Origin: Nocardioides cavernae
GTDB lineage: Bacteria; Actinomycetota; Actinomycetes; Propionibacteriales; Nocardioidaceae
Length of the DNA stretch: 64,000 bases
Assembly (NCBI RefSeq): GCF_016907475.1
Contig: NZ_JAFBCA010000001.1
Location: forward strand, 2,418,001-2,482,000
Direction of reading: 5' to 3'
The position numbers and the translations under genes were made by a program. Of this stretch, positions 52,455-61,183 are shown in pieces; within the stretch, counting starts at the first letter, position 1; each line of letters starts with the position of its first letter. The notes beneath the pieces were generated by a model. It saw only the letters and a list, made by a program, of their open reading frames with translations. It had not been told where the DNA came from and ran no database searches.

Positions 52455-53758
52455 CGTGGGACCCGGCCGACCATCTCGGCCACCAACGCGGCGCTGAGGC
52501 CGGCGAACGGCAGGCCGGACCCGGTGGTGGCGTGCGCCCCGGCGGCCAGCACGCCCGCGATCGGCGTCCGCGGACCCAGCCGTGAGCGGGCCGTGCGGGG
52601 GCCCTGCCACTGCACGCCGTACGGCGAGCCGCCCCATGCCTCGACGAGGTCGCGCGGCGTGCGGTCGACGCGGGCGACGACCTGTCCGCGGACGTCGAGC
52701 CGGTGGCGCGCCAGCGCCGTCAGGACGTCCTCCGCGACCAGGCCTCGTGCCAGCACCGTCCACGCAGCGGCACCGTCCGGCGCCCGGCCACCCGTGCGCA
52801 CCACCAGCAGCGGGTTGCCGTGGAGCACCACCTCGTGGGGCAGGTCGGGCACCTCGCCCTCGAGCCCCACGTGGCACACGACCGGCGGGAAGGCAGGCAT
52901 CGTGCGTCGGACGTACGACGCGAGAGCCGGCAGCCGTCGCGGGTCGATCGCGACGACCACGTGGTCGGCGTCGACCTCGCCGCCCGCGGTCCGGACCGCC
53001 GCGACCCGGCCGTCGCGCACGACGAGGTCGATCGCCTGCGTGCCGGTCTGCACGGCGACGCCGCGCAGCGCGAGGCGGTCCGCCATCGCCACGCCGAGGG
53101 CGGCGAGCCCGCCGGGGACGGTCCACGACCCGAAGCGCTGCTCGAGGTAGACGTCGACGCCGGCGAGCACCGGCGCCCTGCGCAGGTCGTGGCCGTCCAT
53201 GACGAGCCGGTGGCCGGCGACCAGTCGCAGCCGCTCGTCGTCGAGTGTCCGACGCAGCCGCTTGTGCAGCGACTCGCGCCGGTCCAGCATCGCCATGAGC
53301 TCGCGCGGCGCGACGTCGGGGTCGAAGGGCCGCTCGTACCACTCCTTGCGCAGCAGCTCCCACGGCTCGCCGTACGACGCCACGTGGTCGACCCACTGCC
53401 GGCCGAGGCCCGAGCCGAGGGACTCGAACGCGTCGAGCTGGGCGGCTCGTGAGCCGCCGGGCAGCCGCACCGACGAGCCGTCGGCGAAGCGGTGCTCGCG
53501 GACCAGGTCGAGCGGCTGGAGGTCGAGCTCGCGCTCGAGCGGGCGGCCCGACTTCCTGAACAGGTCGCGCACGACCGCCGGCAGGAGCGTCGTGGTCGGC
53601 CCGGCGTCCCACGCGAAGTCGTCGTGCTCGACCGTGGTGAGCGCACCGCCGAGGTGCTCGGAGCGCTCGAGGAGCGTGACCTCGTGGCCCATCCTGGCCA
53701 GCCGGGCCGCGGCTGCCATGCCGCTGAAGCCGCCTCCGACCACCACCACACGTGCCAC
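52448..53758 (-). CDS. FAD-dependent oxidoreductase of the phytoene-desaturase type
   Basis: A 436-residue flavoprotein. The dinucleotide fold is VVVGGGFSGMAAAARLARMGHEV with LLERSEHLGGALTT, and the C-terminal FAD motif is IAGVLAAGAHATTGSGLPFAGLSAA. It resembles phytoene desaturase / NAD(P)-FAD amine oxidase-like enzymes. A role in isoprenoid or carotenoid metabolism is possible since idsA2 is 1.6 kb away, but there is no phytoene synthase here. Substrate unknown. Confidence 0.85.
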   Translation of the reverse strand: MARVVVVGGGFSGMAAAARLARMGHEVTLLERSEHLGGALTTVEHDDFAWDAGPTTTLLPAVVRDLFRKSGRPLERELDLQPLDLVREHRFADGSSVRLPGGSRAAQLDAFESLGSGLGRQWVDHVASYGEPWELLRKEWYERPFDPDVAPRELMAMLDRRESLHKRLRRTLDDERLRLVAGHRLVMDGHDLRRAPVLAGVDVYLEQRFGSWTVPGGLAALGVAMADRLALRGVAVQTGTQAIDLVVRDGRVAAVRTAGGEVDADHVVVAIDPRRLPALASYVRRTMPAFPPVVCHVGLEGEVPDLPHEVVLHGNPLLVVRTGGRAPDGAAAWTVLARGLVAEDVLTALARHRLDVRGQVVARVDRTPRDLVEAWGGSPYGVQWQGPRTARSRLGPRTPIAGVLAAGAHATTGSGLPFAGLSAALVAEMVGRVPRQ

Positions 53759-53778
53759 GGGGGAACCCTAGGCGTCCG

Positions 53779-54369
53779 CTAGGTCGCCCGGTCGACGGGC
53801 TCCTTGTTCTTCCAGCGCCGCCAGCCGCGTCGCACCAGCCGGGTGAGGACCAGCAGCAGGCCCAGGCCGGTCAGGAGCAGGACGCCGGCGATCGCCGCGG
53901 CGGCCTGCGGGTGCTCGAGCGAGAACCACACCACCCCGAGCACGGCGGCGTCCTCGGTGAGGCTGGCCCCGATGTTGGTCACCGGCTCGGGGGACGAGTT
54001 GATGGCCAGCCGGCCGCCGGCCTTCGCCAGGTGGCTCAGCAGCGCGGTGCCGCCGCCGACGACGCCGAGCACGGCCTGGTCCAGCGAGGCCGCGTCGCCG
54101 GCGAGCAGCACGCCGATGACCGCGCCGACGGTCGGCCGGATCGCGGTGGAGATGGCGTCCCAGGTCGAGTCGATGTAGGGGATCTTGTCGGCGACGAACT
54201 CCATCGCGAACATGAAGCCGGCCACGGCCAGCACGTCCCACCGGCCCAGGACGTCGGGGATGTCGGCGTAGGAGCCGACACGGTCGGCGATGCCCAGCAC
54301 CAGCACGACGAGGTAGGCGTTGATGCCGCTCGCCCACCCGCTGGAGAAGGTGAGGGCCAGGGCGTCCAT
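53779..54369 (-). CDS. DUF4126 membrane protein
   Basis: A 196-residue protein with about four to five helices: LALTFSSGWASGINAYLVVLVLG, MEFVADKIPYIDSTWDAI, PTVGAVIGVLLAGDA, then AIAGVLLLTGLGLLLVLTRLV and a basic tail. The GWASGINAY start and ADKIPYID motif are typical of DUF4126. Role unknown. It is 20 bp upstream of the oxidoreductase gene on the same strand and 13 bp after the YbaK gene, so the three probably share a transcript. Confidence 0.85.
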   Translation of the reverse strand: MDALALTFSSGWASGINAYLVVLVLGIADRVGSYADIPDVLGRWDVLAVAGFMFAMEFVADKIPYIDSTWDAISTAIRPTVGAVIGVLLAGDAASLDQAVLGVVGGGTALLSHLAKAGGRLAINSSPEPVTNIGASLTEDAAVLGVVWFSLEHPQAAAAIAGVLLLTGLGLLLVLTRLVRRGWRRWKNKEPVDRAT

Positions 54370-54382
54370 CAGCAGGTCCCCA

Positions 54383-54856
54383 TCAGTCCACCTCGACCTC
54401 GACCGCGCCGGTCATCGCCACCAGCTCGTCGTACGACGTCGAGAAGACCGCGGCCGGGTGGCCGGCCGCCGCCCACACGACGTCGTGCCGACGGAGCCAC
54501 GGGTCGATCCAGGTGCGGACCGGTGCCGGGTGGTCGATGGGGGAGACGCCGCCGATCACCTGACCGGTGTGTCGGCGCACGAAGTCGGGGTCGGCACGCT
54601 TGAGGCGGGTCACGCCGATGCGTTCGGCGACCACCGCCGTGTCGACGCGGTGGGCACCGGAGGTGAGGACGAGGATGGGCTCGCCGTCACCGTCGAAGAG
54701 CAGGCTGTTGGCGATGGCGCCGACCTCGCACCCCAGCGCCGCCGCGGCGAGTGCCGCTGTGTGGGCGCTGTCGGGCAGGATGACCACGTCACCGGTGCCG
54801 CCGCGCCGGGTGAGGTCCCCTCGAAATGAGGTGATCGATGCGTGCTCGGTCGACAT
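54383..54856 (-). CDS. YbaK/EbsC-type aminoacyl-tRNA deacylase
   Basis: A 157-residue YbaK/ProX-family protein: TAALAAAALGCEVGAIANSLLF, PILVLTSGAHRVDTAVVAERIG, and QVIGGVSPIDHP, the conserved substrate-binding GGVSPxxH loop. Family members hydrolyse wrongly charged Cys- or Ala-tRNA. It is divergent from the next membrane gene. Confidence 0.88.
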   Translation of the reverse strand: MSTEHASITSFRGDLTRRGGTGDVVILPDSAHTAALAAAALGCEVGAIANSLLFDGDGEPILVLTSGAHRVDTAVVAERIGVTRLKRADPDFVRRHTGQVIGGVSPIDHPAPVRTWIDPWLRRHDVVWAAAGHPAAVFSTSYDELVAMTGAVEVEVD

Positions 54857-54904
54857 GATGCGAGCCTAGCGACGAACGACGACGATCCTCAGGGGGACTT
54901 CAAG

Positions 54905-55372
54905 ATGGCGCGCGACCTGCCGGGATCCGTGGTCAACAGCATGCGAGTGCTCGGACTGATCGTGGCCACGTCCGGCGTGATCACGCTGCTGATCTGGCTG
55001 ATGCGCGACGACGTCATCCTCGGCTGGGCCAAGGGCAACCCGTCGGCGCAGGAGCTCCTTGCCCAGGGCGGCATCGAGCTGCTGCGGGACAGCCCCATCG
55101 TGCCCGGGTTCGTCGCCCTATCGGTCGTCGCGTTCGTCGGCTTCGCCCTGCTGGTGCTGGTGCTCGGCTCCTTCTTCGTCGGCGGCTACGGCTGGACCCG
55201 TCCGGTGCTCACCGCCACCGCCGGCGTCGGAGTCCTGGTCGGCGTGGTCTGCCTCGACAGCCACCTCCCGGTCATCTTCGTGGTGCTGTCGGCCCTGGTG
55301 ATCGTCGAGGGCCTGGTGCTCTCGTTCTTCCTCTGGCAGCGCGAGACGACCGCCTACCTGCGTCGGGTCTGA
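54905..55372 (+). CDS. Four-helix membrane protein of unknown function
   Basis: A 155-residue protein with four predicted helices: MRVLGLIVATSGVITLLIWLM, VPGFVALSVVAFVGFALLVLVLGSFF, VLTATAGVGVLVGVVCL and VIFVVLSALVIVEGLVLSFFLW. It has short charged ends. The ATG at 54905 is used, since the upstream in-frame stretch to 54842 is polar and overlaps the divergent promoter. I do not recognise a family. Confidence 0.68.
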   Translation: MARDLPGSVVNSMRVLGLIVATSGVITLLIWLMRDDVILGWAKGNPSAQELLAQGGIELLRDSPIVPGFVALSVVAFVGFALLVLVLGSFFVGGYGWTRPVLTATAGVGVLVGVVCLDSHLPVIFVVLSALVIVEGLVLSFFLWQRETTAYLRRV

Positions 55373-55497
55373 CGTCCTCCCGCGCGTCCTCCGCGCAGTC
55401 CACTCCCTCCGTCCTCGGGATCCGTCCCCGGGATTCGTCCCGGAGTCGCGTCGGCCCTTGACGGGCTGTCGGTGGGGAGTAGTACCGTTCTCGTTGT

Positions 55498-55513
55498 TCG
55501 AACATGTGTTCGA
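55498..55513 (+). promoter_or_regulatory. SOS box (LexA operator) before the mutagenesis operon
   Basis: TCGAACATGTGTTCGA is a perfect palindrome matching the actinobacterial LexA consensus TCGAAC-N4-GTTCGA. It is 78 bp upstream of the DUF6504 start. A TTGACG (55458-55463) and a TAGTAC (55480-55485) just before it make a plausible promoter, placing the operator near the transcription start. DNA damage should therefore switch on the operon. Confidence 0.9.
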
Positions 55514-55590
55514 TGCGACCCGGGTGGCGGTGACCTCGACCCCCACCGTCCCCCGGGTCGGCCCGGGGTCGACGGATGCGAGGAGGCGCG

Positions 55591-55929
55591 ATGAGGCAGT
55601 ACGACGACCCCGTCGAGGTGCGACGAGGCGAGGCGGAGGACCCCGACCAGTTCCTGTGGCGGGGCAGGTTGTGGAAGGTGCGCGCGGTCGTCGCGCACTG
55701 GGTGGAGACCGGTCCGTGGTGGCAGGGCGGGGCCGACGGCGGGTCCGACGGCGCGCAGTCGAGGACGATCACCGACCTCGTCGCCGAGCGCGAGCTGTGG
55801 CGGGTGGAGGCCGGCCGCGGGATCCAGGGCGGACGGCAGCAGGTCGGCGACCAGCCGTCCTACGGCGTCTTCGACCTCTCCTTCGACTGGACCGACGGGC
55901 GCTGGCAGCTCGTCGGGTGCCTGGACTGA
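55591..55929 (+). CDS. DUF6504 family protein
   Basis: A 112-residue protein beginning MRQYDDPVEVRRGEAEDPDQF, then FLWRGRLWKVRAVVAHWVETG and an Arg/Trp-rich C-terminal half ending DGRWQLVGCLD. The ATG at 55591 follows AGGAGG. DUF6504 proteins are commonly next to Y-family polymerase or dnaE2 genes in actinobacteria. It is the first gene behind the SOS box. Molecular role unknown; the Trp/Arg surface suggests nucleic acid or protein contact. Confidence 0.82.
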   Translation: MRQYDDPVEVRRGEAEDPDQFLWRGRLWKVRAVVAHWVETGPWWQGGADGGSDGAQSRTITDLVAERELWRVEAGRGIQGGRQQVGDQPSYGVFDLSFDWTDGRWQLVGCLD

Positions 55930-55938
55930 GGGCACGCC

Positions 55939-56370
55939 ATGACTTCGACGACCAGTCCCGGCCCCTACGTCGGGCCCCACATGCTTCCGGCCACCACGCA
56001 CTCCTACCTCGAGCGGTCCGCGACGTCGCTCCGCGACTCCATCACGGCGCGCGACGTGCCGACCCGCTACGCCTGCGCCCACGTCGCGGCACTCTGTGCC
56101 GCGGCCGCCCTGCTCGCGGCCCGGGCCCGCCCGGCTCCGCGGGGCCGCCGGCAGAAGAACGCATGGGTCCTGCTCGCCGAGGTGGCTCCCGAGCTGACCG
56201 AGTGGGCGAGCTTCTTCGCTGCCGGTGCCGGCAAGCGCGCCGCCGCCGAGGCCGGGTCGACCCGGGCCGTGACCGAGCGGGAGGCCGACGACCTGGTGCG
56301 CGACGCGGACCGGTTCCTCGCCGTGGTCGAGCAGGCGCTCGGCCTGGTCCCGCACGCCAGCGTCGCCTGA
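55939..56370 (+). CDS. SAV_6107-type HEPN protein
   Basis: A 143-residue helical protein of the SAV_6107 HEPN family. RYACAHVAALCAAAALLAAR holds a possible Rx4H motif (Arg43, His48), and a second helix set contains KNAWVLLAEVAPELTEWASFF and a final READDLVRDADRFLAVVEQAL. HEPN proteins are often RNases or regulators, though the motif here is in an early helix rather than the usual late one. It is between DUF6504 and dnaE2, 9 bp and 12 bp apart, in the SOS operon. Confidence 0.8.
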   Translation: MTSTTSPGPYVGPHMLPATTHSYLERSATSLRDSITARDVPTRYACAHVAALCAAAALLAARARPAPRGRRQKNAWVLLAEVAPELTEWASFFAAGAGKRAAAEAGSTRAVTEREADDLVRDADRFLAVVEQALGLVPHASVA

Positions 56371-56382
56371 GGGCGGGGCGAG

Positions 56383-59300
56383 GTGTCGTCAGACCCGTTC
56401 GTCCACCTCCACGTCGCCTCCGGGTTCTCCCTGCGATACGGCGCGTCCCACCCCCACGTGCTCGTCCAGAGGGCTGTCGAGCACGGCATGGACACCCTTG
56501 CCCTCACCGATCGTGACGGCACCTACGGCGCGGTGAAGTTCGTGGGCGCCGCCCGCCGGGCCGGCATCCGTCCGGTGCTCGGGGTCGACCTCGCCCTCAG
56601 TCCGACCACCGACCCGGCGACCGGAGGCGCGGCGGTCGGGGGAGGTGGGCGCCCGCCCCGACGCCGTACGCCGGCGCGCGGTGGCGTGTCACGTGGCCCC
56701 TCCCCGCAGCAGGGGGGAGGCAACCGAGTCACGTTCCTCGCCATGGGCGGGGCCGGGTGGGCGGCCCTGTGCCGGATGGTGTCCTCGGTCCACCTGTCCG
56801 GCGAGCGCGGGCGACCCGTCGCGACGCTCGAGCTGCTGGCTCCCCACCTCGCGGGCGGTGACGTGCTCGTGCTGCTCGGGCCGTCCTCGGAGCTCGGCGC
56901 GGTCGCCACCCGGCGCCGCGACGACCTCGGCCCGGCGGTGCTCGCGCCGTGGCTCGAGGTGGTGCCGCGCCCCAACCTGGTCGTCGAGCTGGTGTCCCAC
57001 CGGCTCGGTGGCCGCGGGGGTGCCTGGGGGCCGGGCACGTCGGCCCACGCCGCGCGGATGGCCGGCCTCGCCCGCCGTGCCGGCCTCACGACGGTGCTGA
57101 CCAACGCGGTGCGCTACACCGACCGGCTCGACGCCCCGACGGTCGACGTGCTCGACGCGGCCCGGCGACTGGTGCCGCTGGGCTCGGCCGGACTGCGCGA
57201 CGTCGGCCCCGACGGCGCGCGCGGCAACGCCGAGGGATTCCTCAAGACCGGCAAGCAGATGCACGAGGTGGCCGACGAGATCTGCCGCCTCGCCGGGTTG
57301 GGCGACAGCGACCGAGAGGCGAGGCGGTTGCTCGCCCGCACGCGGGCGGTCGCCGACCGGTGCGCGCTCGACCCGCGCACCGACCTCGGCATCGGCGAGG
57401 TGCACTTCCCGGAGCTCGAGCTCCCCGACGCCGGCCCACACCGCACGGCCGACTCCCTGCTGCGCGCCCGCAGCGAGGCGGCGATCGGCTGGCGCTACGG
57501 CACCGGCCCGAGGATGCGGGTCTGGAAGCGGCTCGACGACGAGCTCGAGACCATCCGGACCCTGGGCTACGCCTCCTACTTCCTGACCGTCGCCGACGTC
57601 ACCGACCTGATCGGCGAGATGGGCGTCCGACGGGCCGCGCGCGGGTCCGGCGCCGGCAGCCTGGTCAACTACCTGCTCGGCATCTCCGGGGTCGACCCGA
57701 TCCGCCACGGCCTGCTGATGGAGCGGTTCCTGTCGCCGCTGCGTGCCTCGCTGCCCGACATCGACGTCGACGTGGAGTCCGCCCGACGCGAGGAGGTCTA
57801 CCGCGCGATCCTCGACCGCTTCGGCGGCGAGCGGTGCGTGACCGTCTCGATGATGGACACCTACCGGGTCCGCCACGCCGTCCGCGACGTCGGCGCCGCC
57901 CTCGGCATGCCTCCGGGGGAGGTGGACGCGATCGCCAAGGCGTTCCCGCACGTCCGTGCCCGCGACGCCCGCTCGGCGCTCCGCGACCTGCCCGAGCTGC
58001 GGGCCAGTGGGCTCGGCGACGGCGCGCTCGACCGCTTCTTCGGACTGGTCGAGCGGCTCGACGGGCTGCCGCGCCACATCGCGATGCATCCCTGCGGGGT
58101 GCTGCTGTCCGACGTGACGTTGCTCGACCGCACCCCGGTCGAGGCGTCGCACGCCGGGTTCCCGATGAGCCAGTTCGACAAGGACGACGTCGAGGAGCTC
58201 GGCCTGCTCAAGCTCGACGTGCTCGGCATCCGGATGCAGTCGGCGATGGCCCACGCCGTCGCCGAGGTACGACGCGTCGACGGTGTGCACGTCGACCTCG
58301 ACGACGAGGCGCAGGTGCCCTTCGACGACGCCACGACCTACGACCTCATCAGCAGCGCCAGGACATTGGGCGTCTTCCAGATCGAGTCACCCGGACAGCG
58401 CGAGCTCGTCGGCAAGTCCGGCATCGAGACCTTCGACGACATCGTCACCGACATCTCGCTGTTCCGCCCCGGCCCGGTCAAGAGCGACATGATCACGCCC
58501 TACCTCGAGGCCAAGCACGGGTGGCGAGACGTCCACTACCTCCACGACGACCTGCGTCCGATCCTCGAGGGCACCCGCGGCGTGGTGGTCTTCCACGAGC
58601 AGGTGATCGAGATCATCGCCAGGTTCGGCGGTGTCTCCTACGCCGAGGCCGACGAGAAGCGCCGAGCGCTCGGGAGCGCCGACGGGATGGCTGCGACGAG
58701 GACCTGGTTCCTCCCGCGGGCGCTCGGCCAGGGCTACGACCTGGCGCTGGTCGAGCGCATCTGGAGCGTCCTCGAGGCCTTCGCGTCATTCGGCTTCTGC
58801 AAGGCCCACGCCGCCGCGTTCGCCCTGCCGACCTACCAGTCGGCGTGGCTCAAGGCCCACTGGCCGGCGCACTTCCTCGCCGGGGTGCTGACCCACGACC
58901 CGGGCATGTACCCCAAGCGCCTGATCCTCGACGACGCCCGCCAGGTCGGGGTCGGCGTGCGAGGGCTCGACGTCAACGCCAGCGCATCGGCCTACGTCGT
59001 CGAGCGCGCCGACGACGCCGACGACGGACCCCGGAGCCACGCGATCCGGCTCTCCCTCACCGACGTCAAGGGCATCAGCGCGGCCGAGGTGGCCCGCATC
59101 GTCGAGGCGCGCGGGGGCGGCCACTACGCGTCGCTGTCCGACTTCTTCCACCGAGCCCGGGTCTCCCGGCCGACCCTCGAGCGGCTGGTGCTGGCCGGCG
59201 GGTTCGACGCGGTCTACGGCATCGCGACGGGCGAGCAGGCCCTCGACCGGCGCGGTCGGATCACGCGGCGCGACCTGCTGCTGCAGGTCGCCGAGCTCGA

Positions 59301-60294
59301 CCTCCATGCGCGTCTGGTCGACCGGGCCTCGCGGGCACGCGGTCGGGGCCTGACCAGGCGGAGCGCGCCGCCGAGGGCGACCGCTGCTGCGACGGACGCG
59401 GCTGCCCGCAACAGCACCGACCCGACGGTGCGCGCCTCGTCGGGGGTGACGGAGCGGCACGCGCTGGCCGAGGCTGGCGTATGGGCCCGCGCCTCGGCGC
59501 AGTCGCGGGCGACGCGGCCGGTGGTCGAGGCCGAGTCGGTCCAGCTCACGCTCGAGCTGGGCGACGAACCGGGCCGGCCGGGGGAGCGGGCGACCGGGTT
59601 GCCGGAGATGACCACGTTGGAGCGGATGCGCGCCGAGCTGGAGATCCTGGGACTCGACGTCAGCCAGCACGCGGTCACGCCCTACGCCTCGCTCCTCGAT
59701 GCGCTCGAGGTGACCCGCAGTCGCGACCTGCTACGCCGGCGCAGCCGGTCCGAGCTGCTCGTGGCCGGGGTGAAGGTCGCGACCCAGACGCCGCCGATCA
59801 GGTCGGGGCGACGGGTGGTGTTCCTGACCCTCGACGACGGCACCGGCCCGGTCGACGCGACCTTCTTCGAGGACGCCCAGGGGCCCTACGCCGCGACCGT
59901 GTTCTCGTCCTGGTTGCTGCTCGTGCGCGGCGAGCTGCGGCGCACGGGCCGCCGGGGCGTCTCGCTGCGAGCCACCGGTGCGTGGGACCTGCCCGCGCTG
60001 CACGCCCTGTGGCAACGCGCACGCACCACCGACGAGGCGCTCGAGCGGGTGCGCGCCGAGCTGGCCCGACGACCCGAGCCCCTCCCGGAGGGAGCGGACG
60101 AGCCGACCGGGAGGCGAGCCCTCGTACACTCCAGCGGCTTCCGGCTCTCGCCCTACGCCGACGTCGCACCGGCCGGGGACCCCGCCCGCGACGTCGGGCG
60201 CAAGCTCGCCGCGGCCGCCGGCGCTGATGCCCGGGTGGGCGACCAACCTCCGTCCCGCACGCTGTGGCACCGCAGTCCTGGGAGCCCCGGATGA
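56383..60294 (+). CDS. dnaE2: DnaE2/ImuC error-prone DNA polymerase III alpha subunit
   Basis: A 1303-residue C-family polymerase, longer than most DnaE2 (about 1080). The PHP domain begins FVHLHVASGFSLRYGASHPH with ALTDRDGTYGAVKF. The palm has GSGAGSLVNYLLG and the catalytic LPDIDVDVES (about 455-465). DFFHRARVSRPTLERLVLAG is the HhH region and QTPPIRSGRRVVFLTLDDGTG the OB fold. Extra length comes from a Gly/Arg/Pro-rich insertion in the PHP domain (about 85-120) and an Arg/Ala/Ser-rich linker (about 985-1050), which ends in QLTLEL, a clamp-binding-like motif. It performs damage-induced mutagenic synthesis and is under the SOS box. Confidence 0.92.
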   Translation: MSSDPFVHLHVASGFSLRYGASHPHVLVQRAVEHGMDTLALTDRDGTYGAVKFVGAARRAGIRPVLGVDLALSPTTDPATGGAAVGGGGRPPRRRTPARGGVSRGPSPQQGGGNRVTFLAMGGAGWAALCRMVSSVHLSGERGRPVATLELLAPHLAGGDVLVLLGPSSELGAVATRRRDDLGPAVLAPWLEVVPRPNLVVELVSHRLGGRGGAWGPGTSAHAARMAGLARRAGLTTVLTNAVRYTDRLDAPTVDVLDAARRLVPLGSAGLRDVGPDGARGNAEGFLKTGKQMHEVADEICRLAGLGDSDREARRLLARTRAVADRCALDPRTDLGIGEVHFPELELPDAGPHRTADSLLRARSEAAIGWRYGTGPRMRVWKRLDDELETIRTLGYASYFLTVADVTDLIGEMGVRRAARGSGAGSLVNYLLGISGVDPIRHGLLMERFLSPLRASLPDIDVDVESARREEVYRAILDRFGGERCVTVSMMDTYRVRHAVRDVGAALGMPPGEVDAIAKAFPHVRARDARSALRDLPELRASGLGDGALDRFFGLVERLDGLPRHIAMHPCGVLLSDVTLLDRTPVEASHAGFPMSQFDKDDVEELGLLKLDVLGIRMQSAMAHAVAEVRRVDGVHVDLDDEAQVPFDDATTYDLISSARTLGVFQIESPGQRELVGKSGIETFDDIVTDISLFRPGPVKSDMITPYLEAKHGWRDVHYLHDDLRPILEGTRGVVVFHEQVIEIIARFGGVSYAEADEKRRALGSADGMAATRTWFLPRALGQGYDLALVERIWSVLEAFASFGFCKAHAAAFALPTYQSAWLKAHWPAHFLAGVLTHDPGMYPKRLILDDARQVGVGVRGLDVNASASAYVVERADDADDGPRSHAIRLSLTDVKGISAAEVARIVEARGGGHYASLSDFFHRARVSRPTLERLVLAGGFDAVYGIATGEQALDRRGRITRRDLLLQVAELDLHARLVDRASRARGRGLTRRSAPPRATAAATDAAARNSTDPTVRASSGVTERHALAEAGVWARASAQSRATRPVVEAESVQLTLELGDEPGRPGERATGLPEMTTLERMRAELEILGLDVSQHAVTPYASLLDALEVTRSRDLLRRRSRSELLVAGVKVATQTPPIRSGRRVVFLTLDDGTGPVDATFFEDAQGPYAATVFSSWLLLVRGELRRTGRRGVSLRATGAWDLPALHALWQRARTTDEALERVRAELARRPEPLPEGADEPTGRRALVHSSGFRLSPYADVAPAGDPARDVGRKLAAAAGADARVGDQPPSRTLWHRSPGSPG

Positions 60295-60379
60295 ACGGCG
60301 CCACCGCACCGACCCGCCGCTCCGGCGGCCCGTGCGGCCGCAGCAGGACCCCGCACGTCGAGCCACTAGGGTTGCGCCC

Positions 60380-61159
60380 ATGGCCCAGCCGACCGCGAGC
60401 TCCTCTGCCAGCGAGCGCCGCCAGTCCGTCCGCACCGGCGTGGTCTGGGAGGGCGTACGCCGCCTCCTCGAGCCAGGCGACGCGACCGACGGACGGCAGG
60501 CCCGCATCGTCGACATCGGCGGCGGCACCGGCGGTTTCGCCGTCCCGCTCGCCGAGCTGGGCCACACCGTCCAGGTCATCGATCCCAGCCCCGACGCCCT
60601 CGCCTCCCTCGACCGGCGCGCCCGCGAGGCCGGCGTCGCCGACCGGGTCACGGGCCAGCAGGGCGACCTGTCCGACCTGCCCGACCTCGCCGACGAGGCC
60701 GACCTGGTCCTCTGCCACGGCGTCCTCGAGATGGTCGACGACCCCGCGGCCTCCCTCGCCTCGATCGCTGACGTGCTGCGCCCCGACGGCCACCTCAGCC
60801 TGCTGGTCGCCCAGCGGCACGCCGCCGTGGTGGCACGCGCGATGGCCGGCCACTTCCAGGCCGCCCGCGAGCTCCTCGACGACGCGCCCGACGGCTCGGC
60901 CGGTCACGCCTCGGGCGGCCCGGTCGGACGTGGCGGGCGCCGGTTCACCCACGACGAGGTCGTCGACCTCCTGGCCGGCGCCGGTCTGCACCCCGAGTGG
61001 GTCCACGCCGTCCGGGTCTTCGCCGACCTGGTGCCGGGCAGCCTCCTCGACCTCGAGCCCGGCGCGACGGCCGCGCTGGTCGAGCTCGAGAAGGCCGTGG
61101 CCACCCGCCCCGAGTACCTCCCGCTGGCTGCCCAGCTCCACGTCGTCGCGCGCCGCTGA
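60380..61159 (+). CDS. Class I SAM-dependent methyltransferase
   Basis: A 259-residue methyltransferase: motif I is ARIVDIGGGTGGFAVPLAELG, followed by VQVIDPSPDALASLDRRA, GDLSDLP, VLCHGVLEMVDDPAASLASI and a late domain. It resembles UbiE/SmtA-type enzymes (a CmoM-like tRNA methyltransferase is a possibility). The ATG at 60380 gives the normal family start. It lies between dnaE2 and dinB and might be read in the SOS transcript, but no functional link is known. Confidence 0.85.
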   Translation: MAQPTASSSASERRQSVRTGVVWEGVRRLLEPGDATDGRQARIVDIGGGTGGFAVPLAELGHTVQVIDPSPDALASLDRRAREAGVADRVTGQQGDLSDLPDLADEADLVLCHGVLEMVDDPAASLASIADVLRPDGHLSLLVAQRHAAVVARAMAGHFQAARELLDDAPDGSAGHASGGPVGRGGRRFTHDEVVDLLAGAGLHPEWVHAVRVFADLVPGSLLDLEPGATAALVELEKAVATRPEYLPLAAQLHVVARR

Positions 61160-61183
61160 CCATCGCCCCTCGGGGGGCGGAGG

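Noticed and set aside
52448..53758. Carotenoid biosynthesis cluster with the prenyl synthase
   Set aside because: Only one desaturase-like flavoprotein is present; no phytoene synthase or cyclase gene, and the genes between are unrelated.
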